The notes under the pieces are model-generated. The model worked only from the letters and a program-made list of their open reading frames with translations. It made no database searches and was not told the DNA's origin. This document shows positions 1-7,800 of a stretch of DNA of 10,437 nucleotides, in pieces (the first letter of the stretch is position 1; each line of letters begins with the position of its first letter). Source of the stretch: Choanephora cucurbitarum. Its lineage: Eukaryota; Mucoromycota; Mucoromycetes; Mucorales; Choanephoraceae. A program made the position numbers and the translations under genes. The stretch is taken from positions 1-10,437 of the forward strand of contig JAIWNI010000341.1 of the NCBI GenBank assembly GCA_025331435.1, written 5' to 3'.

Positions 1-615
1 CATTACACACTGCTTTCCGAACTTGATCGCGACTTGCTTGGAGACATTGGCCTTGTTTGTATGCAGAATATGCTCACGCACATGCTTGTTAAACTGCTCT
101 CCTTTTTCAGTTTCAAAGTTTAGAGCAGTACCAAAACGTGTGATGTCTTCTGCCAAATGAGTAAGAAAATGTACCTTTGGCTTCAAGGTGTATTTCTTAT
201 GATCTTGTAAAGTGCACTTTTCATCATAATCATGAAGACACGTAATCAAGTCTTTTGCGGCAGCATCAACTTCATTGACATATCTTGAGAATCCTCGAGT
301 TACTTGTCTTACAAACAATAGAGAGCAAAGCTTGCCAAGTCTACAAATGCATGCAATCATTCTTTGGAGGTTGTCAGAGGAGTTTTGAAAGACGTGCGAT
401 AATATGATCGGCAGGATTTGAACAAGGATTTTGAAATCTCTTCCTAGATAGGATCCGCAGTGAGTGATTTCCTTGTTGAATTGGCGAGAGAATCCCTCAG
501 ACATCTTGTACTGCTTAAGAGCGGCATTAAGCTGTCTTGTCTCAGGCTTTGACAGAACAAGCTTCACAAGGTCTCTGACCAAATACTTGGCAATGCCTAG
601 CAACACAGTGTGAAG
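1..615 (-). CDS. Segment D: C-terminal part, open to the window edge
   Basis: Reading from 615 down to base 1 there is no stop codon (about 205 codons), so the protein continues outside the window. This frame starts with LHTVLLGIAKYLVRDLVKLV, directly completing the DTPTE motif of segment C, and later holds KPKVHFLTHLAEDITRFGT and NFETEKGEQFNKHVREH (about 80-160). The pattern T-E-x-x-E-x-x-N near the end of a mostly helical region resembles the last acidic block of the fungal transposon-type family and may hold the third catalytic acid; this is inference. The frame has no ATG near its beginning and makes sense only as a continuation of the upstream segments. Confidence 0.68.
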
Positions 616-616
616 G

Positions 617-888
617 AATTTCTGTCGGTGTATCTTTTTGGGGATTGTAGGCATTAAGCCTCAAAAGATCATCAGTGCCTCGATTCTTGAATGACAAGTC
701 AGATGCCTTGGTTGTCACATTTTCTTCTGGAGCATTCGCAATGAATGAGTTACGATTACTTGCAGCAATTCTGTAATGGTCTAATGTGCGATCTGCATGT
801 CTTCTCAAAAAGTGGTTTAACATAGTAGGCGCACCAGCACCGCGTCTAAGCAGAAAGTAACACTTTCTACAAGGATATAGTGTAGTAA
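617..888 (-). CDS. Segment C: CRKC and DTPTE-motif part
   Basis: The frame takes over from segment B near 885 and gives PCRKCYFLLRRGAG, so the CxxC pair (bases 860-871), a likely metal-binding pair, is restored only if one base is skipped. An ATG occurs at 823, but the frame is open upstream, so this is not a true start. It then runs through a basic helix (NHFLRRHADRTLDHYRIA) to LRLNAYNPQKDTPTE (about 620-664). DTPTE followed by IL-H-x-V-L-L-G is a recognisable signature of the repeated fungal family. The frame itself reaches a stop at 542-544, but its last 25 or so codons do not look like the family, while the next frame does. Confidence 0.66.
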
Positions 889-1490
889 GGCCTAAGAAGA
901 CCGCAAAGCTCGGAATGGCAAGGAGAGTCGGCTTCTATCCATAAGAGTGGGGCCACAACAATTACTTCCTCTTGGTCAATAGTGGAGTACATTAGCACTC
1001 CTCTCTCCAACTTCATCAAATCTTCCACGAGAGTCGACAGCAAAGAAATACCACTAGCACCATTTTTCTTCTGCACAGCGCCAAGAAAGAAAATGTTATC
1101 TATCGACGATCTATCTTTGAATGACATAGATGCCAAGCGCATTGACCAACTTTCGTAAGCATTAAACTGCTTACTACGGTTACCACTGGTATCGTCTGTA
1201 AACAGAATAATAGGCGAGATCTTTACCTTGTAGAACTTGTTGTGCTGGTAAGGTACTGGGATTTTGAATGCATTTTGAACAAAGAATAATGAAGCAAGCT
1301 TTGATGGAAGTTCTATTCTTTGCATGTTCGAATCAAGCCCAATTGCAGGTCTAGTGCGGTCAACTAAAATAATAGACTGCATTTGACTTAAATGTAAGTC
1401 TAAAGGTACTTCTGCAATCAAAACGGCCGGGTCATTTTCTGGAAGCTTCATTTGATGCTCTCTGACGAGCATTTCACCAAAATTAGTGTG
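889..1490 (-). CDS. Segment B: central part with DDTSGNRSKQ and DSPCHSE motifs
   Basis: This frame continues segment A without a gap; the first in-frame ATG is at 1472, but the frame is open upstream to the shift, so that ATG is not taken as a gene start. It reads MKLPENDPAVLIAEVPLDLH, then an ILFTDDTSGNRSKQ block (about 1170-1210) and ends in ADSPCHSELCGLLRP (about 890-932). The DDTSGN block sits at the end of a hydrophobic strand (KISPIILF), as the first catalytic acid of an RNase H-like transposase would, and the ADSP block could carry the second; both are inferences. The frame stops at 867-869 in TAG, but family-like sequence ends earlier, near 889, where the next frame takes over. I know this motif pair from fungal repeat-encoded proteins, not from a characterised enzyme. 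Confidence 0.68.
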
Positions 1491-2421
1491 GAAAAGATTC
1501 CACCAAGAAGAAAAAGGCTACTTCATCGATTTGAGCAACAACAACATCTCCAGACCAAACGTCAACACCATTCACGGTCCACATGGGCTGCTGGAAGTAT
1601 GTATTTGTTTTCCATTTTTCTCCCTGTTGTAGACATGTTGCCCGATCAGGAGTTCGGTCAGGAACAGAAAAGATCTTAGGAGCCTTCTTAGGATTAGCTG
1701 CTAAGAGTCGAAGGTGCTCCGAAGGCAGGTTGATGAATGCTTCAACCTGTGTATCGTTGGTGAGATGACATTGACAGGATTGGGAAGGAAACACAAGTAT
1801 TTTGTTGGTGATGTTATCCTGGTACCTCATAAGTTCGTTGAGAGTAGGGAGGCGAACTCTTCTTCTATCTCTAAATGCCTTTTCGGCAATAACCAATATC
1901 AGCTTGAATGCATAAAGTATTTTCTTCATCATTCGCTCCAATATCATATCGTTGTCACCATTCATAAGAGCATGCATAACCATGCTTTCAACATTACCGA
2001 AAGGCAAGAACGGATCGGTAAATCGGTTCCACTCAGGCAGATGGCTGCCTGAAGGTTCTCCCAAACGCTCGCTCATAAGGTAGTCAAGTAATCCATCTAC
2101 TTGGCTGTCTTGCTGCTCAGATTCTTCTGAATCAGTGAAGGATTCATTACCGGCGTCAGAAGTATCCTCATCAGAATTGTCTTGGATTTCGTTGTCATTG
2201 GGAGCTAGTTCTCTTGTAGCTAATCCCTCTTCGACTATCATTTTAGCCCGTTCCTTTGATACACCATGATTGTGGACCATATGTCTGATCAGCGATCCTT
2301 TGGTACTAGTTTCAGCATCGCAAAGCTGGCACTTGTTGATTGTTGTTTGACGAGTACTGAATACACTGGTTCCAGGCATGGTGGATTGGACAGGATGTTG
2401 TTTTCTTTGGTAAGGGTGCAT
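1490..2421 (-). CDS. Segment A: N-terminal part with C2H2 zinc finger and acidic linker
   Basis: This open frame starts at ATG 2421 and meets a stop (TAA) at 1483-1485, just past the frame change. Residues C31, C34, H47 and H52 fit a single C2H2 zinc finger (C-x2-C-x12-H-x4-H), suggesting DNA or protein binding in the nucleus. Residues about 74-110 are rich in D, E and S with no hydrophobic core, so probably a disordered linker. The last third contains FQQPMWTVNG and VDVWSGDVVV, followed by a hydrophobic FFFLVESF stretch; I associate these with the repeated fungal transposon-type family. After VESF the family-like reading continues one base further on, in the frame of segment B, so the last residues before the stop are likely artefacts of the shift. 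No signal peptide or membrane segment is seen. Confidence 0.7.
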
Positions 2422-3054
2422 CTTGTTATAGAAAAAACTGTTAAGAAGTGGAGAAAGTGAGAAGTAGATATGAAAAGAGTGAAAAAAAGACGATTATAGA
2501 CATTGACATGCAGATAATTGTCTGATTTGATAAAGTTGTAGCGATCAATGAATGCAGATCATATTGATTTTTTAAGCCTAGGTGACTTATGGCTATTCTG
2601 CGGACTGCAGAAATCCTTTTTTATTGTTGGGACTTAGGAAAAATTTAATAATTTCCTCTTTGTTATTATTATTTTTTTTTTACGAATTATAGTCAAGCAC
2701 ATGTTTATTCTGTATATCGCTTCACTCCTATCTCTTCAAAACGTGAAGCGCAATAGGTAACTTAAGCACGTTATAGTATTACTATTTACTGACACTTGTG
2801 TAAAACTAGGATGAGCAGTTGTGAGAAGAGTATTGCGTGATGTGAGTAAACTCTAACGAATCATCTAAAGAGTCTAGTTCTAATGAATTTCTTTTTCGTA
2901 GACCATATTATTCTCAATAAATATCAGTAGCTATTGATGTAAGTATTGTGTATCTCATGAAATCCTTCTACTGCTAATACTTTGTCATTAAGCTAGGATC
3001 AACAACTACTTCAAGCGTAGCTGATACCTTCATTGTTTACTGTAATTTATCAAA
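2422..3054. other. AT-rich upstream region of the transposon-type gene
   Basis: No supported ORF in either direction. Read on the minus strand, the 60 or so bases before ATG 2421 are pyrimidine-rich (TCTCACTTTCTCC and similar), as is common in fungal 5' leaders, and a weak TATA-like CTATAATC lies about 75 bases upstream of the ATG (about 2492-2499). A T-run of about ten lies at 2670-2681. The region most likely holds the promoter and 5' UTR of the minus-strand gene; exact sites cannot be assigned. Confidence 0.4.
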
Positions 3055-3282
3055 GCTCGCCTGCCACTAGGCTCTGGATTCCCACTGCTAGGCTCCTGGT
3101 CGCTACTGCTAGGATAGGCTGTATTAACCCTGGATGCAGTGTAGAAAGAATATGGGCTGTAGAAGCCTAATTATCTGTCTACCTGTAGTCCAGGGTTAAT
3201 ACAGCCTATCCTAGCAACCAAAGCCTAGCAGTAGCGACCATGAGCCTAGCAGTGGGAATCCAGAGCCTAGTAGCAGGTGAGC
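3055..3282. repeat. Large foldback (inverted repeat), arms 3055-3134 and 3189-3282
   Basis: The left arm and the reverse complement of the right arm match almost base for base from GCTC at the outer edge to CCCTGGA at the inner edge, with only a few substitutions. The right arm carries one extra 14-base piece (3211-3224, CTAGCAACCAAAGC) that would bulge out. The loop is 54 bases (3135-3188). Both arms are made of diverged short repeats around CTAGGCTC (for example 3087-3095, and inverted 3242-3250 and 3263-3270). A transcript in either direction would fold into a long hairpin. It could be a foldback or MITE, or the subterminal repeat region of a DNA transposon; no ORF lies in it. Confidence 0.85.
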
Positions 3283-3359
3283 AAGCTAGCATTTTTTGAT
3301 CCAATAAAATATTTTTATTTGAAACCTATTTTTGCATCTGAAATATCAAATGAATCCGT

Positions 3360-3422
3360 CCCCCCATTGTACTCCCCAATACCCCCATCACCCCCATCTA
3401 AATTGAACTCCACCACCCCCCC
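3360..3422 (-). repeat. C-run cluster (minus-strand G-quadruplex candidate)
   Basis: C-runs lie at 3360-3365, 3374-3377, 3382-3386, 3391-3395 and 3416-3422. On the minus strand the inner four give G-runs of 4-6 separated by 4, 4 and 8 bases, which permits an intramolecular G-quadruplex. It mirrors the G-run cluster at 4237-4336 on the other strand and is probably part of the same inverted flank. Confidence 0.55.
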
Positions 3423-4236
3423 TTCCAAAAAGGCTCGTTAACTTATCCCCGCTACTTTTGTCGGAATCGCAAAAAAATCGATGGTGGTGTAGACTAACCA
3501 CTTGAAACTGCATGAATCTTTTAGTAATGAAAAGGTCCGGTGAGCACCATAAAAGGTATGTTATTATGTATTAAAGAAAATACATGCCCTTCGAGGCAAG
3601 AGTAATGCTATTCGAAGAGTGATTAGTTTACTCTTTGGATGAAAGATACATCAATTTCTCTACAAAGCTTCGTCTTGTGAATGAGTCAACCATCCTGATG
3701 TTACTCATAAAAATTACTCGCTGATTTAACTGCCTTAAAAACTTGTATTAAAAGGCTACTTCTCAATGAGCTACAAAAGCCTTTAGTAATTTCCTTTAAA
3801 TATACCTTCATGTTGCTTCTTCAATAAGCATCAAAAGCTCTTTACGTCGCATAAAGAGACCTTCGCTTCAATTTATATGTTTTTGTTCTGCTTGTTTTTT
3901 TCTGTGCATCCACATGGTTCGCTTCATTTCAACTTGGCTACACAAAAAAACTAAATAGATAAATTCCTTTGCCTTTCTAGATCTTCCGATCTTCTTTTTC
4001 TCTGCTTTACTTTCTTACTTTGTACATCGTTGTACTTCTTTTTAAATTTTGCTTTATTTCCCTCACAAAAATTAATGCATTCTTATTCGTCAAATCCTTT
4101 CACACAATTAAATCCATCCCCCAACTGCCTTATATCACCACAAGAGATTTTTTCTGTGAAACAAAGGCAGTTTTTGTGTAGCATGCAGTTAAGATTCCTT
4201 TTTTGGACAGTGCTTGAATTTTCTCCAAAAATGGGT
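3423..4236. other. Non-coding interior between the C-run and G-run flanks
   Basis: No supported ORF, tRNA or other RNA gene. Two related imperfect hairpin-like stretches occur at about 3751-3783 and 3812-3845 (GGCT...AGCC and GTTGCTTCTTC...AAAAGCTC types), roughly 60 bases apart, which may be old repeat remnants. The rest is AT-rich without structure I can name. Confidence 0.35.
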
Positions 4237-4247
4237 GGGGGGTATTC

Positions 4248-4336
4248 CTCATATAGGAATTGGGGGCCATTTCTCAAATAATATTGGGGGTGCTCTCAAA
4301 TAATATTGGGGGTACTTTTCAAATAAGAATGGGGGG
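4248..4336 (+). repeat. Degenerate tandem repeat of about 22 bases ending in G-runs
   Basis: Two copies of CTCAAATAATATTGGGGGT lie at 4273-4291 and 4295-4313 (period 22), flanked by diverged copies at about 4248-4267 and 4318-4336. Each copy ends in five or six G. An 83-codon open frame crossing this array (4030-4281) has no protein-like features and is taken as chance. Confidence 0.75.
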
Positions 4337-4408
4337 ATGCAGAAAAGTATTTTTGCTTCATTTTATTGGTAGAAAAAAGCTGTACTGATGCTAGCCTCTG
4401 CTAGGCTC

Positions 4409-4672
4409 TAACACTCATTTGCGTCACTTACCTTATGGTTGAAACCAGAACAGCTAAGACATTCTAGCAGAACGCTTTGGTTTGGATTGACAGTAGAAAA
4501 TACCTTAGAAGCTCAAGTAGTTTGGGCGCCTTTGCACTTGCTGCATCTATTTGTTCTTAAAGAATATGCAAGCCATCTATAGAAAGGAGGTGATGTTAAA
4601 ACTCTTATCTCATCTGTAATGCCTTAAAAACTAACCTACAGCTTGGGTCTCTTCTGTACTTTTCAAAGCAAG
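4409..4672. other. Non-coding flank left of the retrotransposon
   Basis: No ORF or repeat seen. It ends at GCAAG (4668-4672), directly before the TG of the LTR. These bases would form the left target-site duplicate, but the right partner lies outside the window. Confidence 0.35.
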
Positions 4673-4751
4673 TGATGTATCGTAAGCTAGATGCATCATT
4701 AAATCAAGACATTTATTTAAGACACAATTCCACTTTGTGTCACCAAGCTCA

Positions 4752-4759
4752 ATTTATAT
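4752..4759 (+). promoter_or_regulatory. TATA-like box in the LTR
   Basis: ATTTATAT lies about 20-25 bases upstream of the CACTGAATAAA block at 4776, the distance expected to a polymerase II start site. This supports U3 ending, and R starting, near 4776. Confidence 0.5.
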
Positions 4760-4780
4760 TCACAATCTCATTCTGCACTG

Positions 4781-4786
4781 AATAAA
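4781..4786 (+). promoter_or_regulatory. AATAAA polyadenylation signal in R
   Basis: AATAAA in the LTR; the functional copy would be the one in the 3' LTR at 10383-10388, with cleavage expected 10-30 bases downstream. It overlaps the proposed self-primer block at 4776-4786. Confidence 0.5.
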
Positions 4787-4856
4787 ACCCTCTCTTTAAT
4801 CTTGTTTAACTCATCTTGACTTAACAGATAAATTATTTTTTTTAAACACGCAAAAG

Positions 4857-4867
4857 TTTATTCAGTG
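4857..4867 (+). other. Candidate self-priming primer-binding site
   Basis: TTTATTCAGTG is the exact reverse complement of CACTGAATAAA at 4776-4786 in the LTR (11 of 11), and pairing breaks at both ends. In Tf1 the first 11 bases of the transcript pair with a site just after the 5' LTR and, after RNase H cleavage, act as the primer for minus-strand synthesis. Here the TATA-like box predicts a start close to 4776, so the same mechanism fits. No TGG-type tRNA primer site is present between the LTR and the ORF. Confidence 0.65.
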
Positions 4868-4873
4868 ATAAAA

Positions 4874-7800
4874 ATGTCCAACAACAACAACAACAACAAC
4901 ACCAAGAAGGCTGGCGATGCTCATCGCGCTTCAAACGCCCCTGGTAGTCATCGTGCCCCTGTCGCTACTAACATCGACTACTCGTATGATGAGTTCCCTC
5001 CTTTGCCTCCTGCTTCTCCTCGTCGCGATCCCATCGCTGCCACAAACATTAGAAATAGTGGTAATCCTATTGGACCTGAAAAGCCCAGCGAGTCCATGGA
5101 TATTGATACCTTCACTGGCAATGCCCTGTCATCTCACGATGTCGCAGGAAGAACTTCCCCTCCGTCTGTCGAGGATGATTTGTTTGAAGATCTCGGAGAC
5201 GATGATCTGATAACTGAAAAGTCGTTTAGAGAAACCATCTCTGACTTAAAAAAGAAGTTGACAAAGCTTTCTTTCGTTTTGGCGAACGCTAAGAAAAGCT
5301 CAGACATTGATCGCTTGAGAGCTGAAAAGGATTTCGTTAAACAACGTTATCTTCAAGCCCTTGAAGACTTTAAGGATCTTTTTGGGGATAATGAATCAAC
5401 AATGTCGGCATTGACTCCTTCTACGGGTAGCAATGTTCCTGTGAACCAAGTCGTTCATCAAACAATGAGTTTAGTACCATCTAATCTCCCATACTTTCAG
5501 TGGACTGGGTTCATCACTGATCCCAACCGTCAGTCCTACAAAACACCTAAAAAATGTTTTAATGCATTTGAAAATGTACTGAATTCCCACTCTTTGTCTG
5601 TGGAGGCCAATTGGCAAAGACTTCTTCTCGTTTCGGCCCCCGATAATCTTATCGAGTGGGTTAAAGACTATTTAGAGTCACATCCCAATACATCTTGGAG
5701 TGCAATCAAAAGTGCCATAGCAATCAAGTTTGGGACTAGTCCTGAAAGATTGCGACAATTGGCTACGGACAGACTTTATCGTCTTGAGTTTCGTAGATAC
5801 GAGACAATGTCACAATACGTGGCACGATTCCGTGAGATTGCTCAAGAAGCGATGATTACTGAAGAAAGTATGTTGAAGCATTGCATCATGCAACCAGTTC
5901 CTCGAGAATACCACATAGAAGTATTGAGAACTATAAAGATCACAAACAATCCTAATGCTCAGTCATTGGATTTCACTATCCAAGCGTTGCTGGATGCTTA
6001 TGACATCCTCAATGACCTTGACGTCAAAAAGAAGTTGCCTACTTCTCATAAAATAGTGCATTCAAAGAAGGCTCAGTCCTCCAAACCTTACTCTCTCTCT
6101 CGCCCGAGCAAATTTCGCTCTGAACCCTCCTCCTCCCACCAAAAGCCTCGTACCTATTGCAGTTATCATAACTCGCACGAGCACAACACTGCTGACTGCA
6201 GATCGAAAAAAAGACGGGATGAACGAAAGCTGCACTTCCAGCAGTTTAAGTCAAAAGGAAAAAGTCGTACATGCTTCACCTGCAAAGGCCCATGGAAGCC
6301 TGGTCATGTATGCAAAAGCATGAGTAAAGGTAAACCCTCAAAGACCTCCAACACCAAAGACCCTGTGCCAAGACCTCCTCAATCGGATGATGAAGGGGAC
6401 GTCTTCATGGATGAAGGCTCCTCTGACAATGAAGATCACAATCTTCAATTCGCTGCCGCTGACTTTGACCCCAAGGGCAAAGGCAAAGCTGACTGTAAGT
6501 ACACTGTCACCACAGATGACTACTTTGCACAATCACCAAAAGACCTGTTAGCTGATAAGTTTATATATCTTCCGTTGTCAATAGAGAATGTTAAAACTTG
6601 GGCATTGCTCGATTCAGGCTGCTCTTTTTCCTCTATCTCTCCTTCTTTGGCAAAATACTTGAATTTAGAAATAAATAAAAGTAGAGGAAATATTAAACTT
6701 ATCAATAGCAACACGGTTAAACGTCTAGGACATACGTCAGACAAATTAGAGGTCACATACAATTCCAAATCAATTCATTCACGGTTTGAAGTATTTAATC
6801 TGTTTAATAACATACATGTGTGCATTGGCATGGATTTGATATATCTTTTGGGTATTGAAATCTCCAATATCGCCATGGATTGGGAAAACAAGGTTGGTCC
6901 TGTCTTACCTCCTATTGATCCAAACCCATCTACACCCAACAATGATCCTTTTGGCACACAGACCGAGCGTAAGCAAATGATGGATCAAATCGAACCATTT
7001 ATACAAGCCAACAGAGACATTCCTGTTGCAAATTACTGTAACATACCGGGAAGTGAAATCCGCCTTCCTCTCAAAAAAGGTATTACATCAGCTTATCGTA
7101 GACAATATGCAATCAAAGAATGTCATTTAGAAGCTGTTGAAAAACAAGTACAAGAATGGATTTCGGGCAATGTCATTGAACGCGCACCTCCAAACAATCC
7201 TTTCAATTCCAGTTTACTCACTGTGTTAAAACGATCCCCTGTCACAGGTGAATTAGATCCAAAAAAGGTACGTACTGTACTTGATTGTCGGCTTGTTAAT
7301 CAAAGCCTTGATCCCGCACAAATGGATAAATTTCCATTACCCTTGATCAGCACTCTGCATCGTAAATTGAGCAAATTCTCGCTCTTCACTACCATCGATC
7401 TTAGTGCATGCTTTCACAGTTTTCGCATCCGTCGATGTGATAGACCTGTCACTTCGTTCACGGCTCCTAGCGGCCTACAATATCAATTCAAAAGAGCTCC
7501 GTTCGGCTTGCTCAACGTATCCTCCGTAGTACAACGAAGTATTACTAGTCTCTTTGCTGACTTGGACTATTGTGTTCACTATATTGACGACATCTACGTT
7601 GCTACCGATGATAGTATCGACAATCATGTTCGTTGTCTACAAACGGTCTTATCTCGACTCACTCGATCCAATCTTCGCATCAACCATGAAAAACTCAATC
7701 TCATGCAGAAATCAATCTTCGTTCTAGGATTTCGACTCTCTCATGATGCACTTACTCTGGACATGCGTAAGGTTACTAACGTATTATCTTGGCCTGCAAC

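Larger units (their letters stand above)
1..2421 (-). pseudogene. Transposon-type fungal protein locus, C2H2 finger at N-terminus, broken by three frame changes, 3' end outside window
   Basis: Four consecutive minus-strand reading frames join end to end with no gap into one protein of roughly 800 codons that continues past base 1. In order they show a C2H2 finger, an acidic stretch, a WSGDVV-type region, DDTSGNRSKQ, DSPCHSE, CRKC, DTPTE, HTVLLGIAKYL and an E-rich TEKGEQFNK stretch. From memory this motif order belongs to a large, highly repeated family in fungal genomes with the character of a DNA transposon ORF (KDZ, Plavaka or CACTA-like clades are candidates; I cannot fix which). The acidic residues in DDTSGN, ADSP and TEKGE could be DDE-type catalytic residues, but that is inference. 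The chosen start is the ATG at 2421, preceded by a pyrimidine-rich leader. Frame changes lie near 1490, 885 and 615. It is either a decaying copy or an intact gene with consensus errors. Introns are unlikely because the frames abut without loss of family motifs. Confidence 0.72.
3263..4408. mobile_element. Candidate non-autonomous DNA element with diverged inverted flanks
   Basis: The left flank GAGCCTAG...GCTAGC (3263-3290), followed by ATTTTTTGATCCAATAAAAT (3291-3310), TTTTGCATC and a cluster of C-runs (3360-3422), is mirrored on the opposite strand at the right. There one finds G-runs (4237-4336), GATGCAGAAAAG, ATTTTATTGG (4360-4369), AAAAAAGCT and GCTAGCCTCTGCTAGGCTC (4390-4408). The 22-23 base core (3288-3310 against 4360-4381) matches with three mismatches and one gap. 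The interior of about 900 bases has no credible ORF. The left end overlaps the right arm of the foldback at 3055-3282, so the true tips are uncertain and no target duplication could be assigned. It may share ends with the neighbouring transposon-type gene's element. Confidence 0.45.
4673..4852 (+). repeat. 5' LTR (right boundary approximate)
   Basis: It begins TGATGTATC. Identity with the 3' copy is visible to 4835, where the window ends in the other copy. The end is probably between 4847 and 4856, because the priming-site candidate starts at 4857; CA at 4851-4852 would give a TG...CA LTR of 180 bases. U3 holds two hairpins (4673-4698 and 4721-4741), then a TATA-like box at 4752-4759 and AATAAA at 4781-4786. 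It drives transcription of the element and supplies the R region for strand transfer. Confidence 0.85.

Noticed and set aside
615..1490. Programmed +1 frameshifting or introns to explain the breaks in the transposon-type gene
   Set aside because: The frames adjoin without missing motifs, no GT...AG pair is needed, the three sites share no slippery sequence, and two shifts must occur well before the local stop codon.
1452..2460. Plus-strand small ORFs opposite the transposon-type gene
   Set aside because: They are shadows of the minus-strand coding frame and show no protein-like features.
3065..3069. CACTA as the tip of a CACTA transposon
   Set aside because: The opposite arm reads TAGTAG rather than TAGTG at the matching place and no target duplicate could be found, so five bases are not enough.
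3540..3640. tRNA-like TTCGA stretches (around 3589 and 3611)
   Set aside because: No A-box and B-box pair at proper spacing and no cloverleaf could be drawn.
4030..4281. 83-residue ORF (plus strand) and its antisense 64-residue partner
   Set aside because: Low-complexity content, crosses the G-run tandem array, no recognisable domain or promoter.
4273..4313. CRISPR-like direct repeats
   Set aside because: The units are adjacent tandem copies without unique spacers, in a eukaryotic context.
4865..4873. GTG as the start of Gag-Pol
   Set aside because: A eukaryotic element should start at ATG; the ATG at 4874 lies three codons on in a good context, and the GTG falls inside the proposed primer-binding site.
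4827..4873. tRNA-type primer-binding site after the 5' LTR
   Set aside because: No TGG-starting block or other tRNA 3'-end complement is present in the leader.
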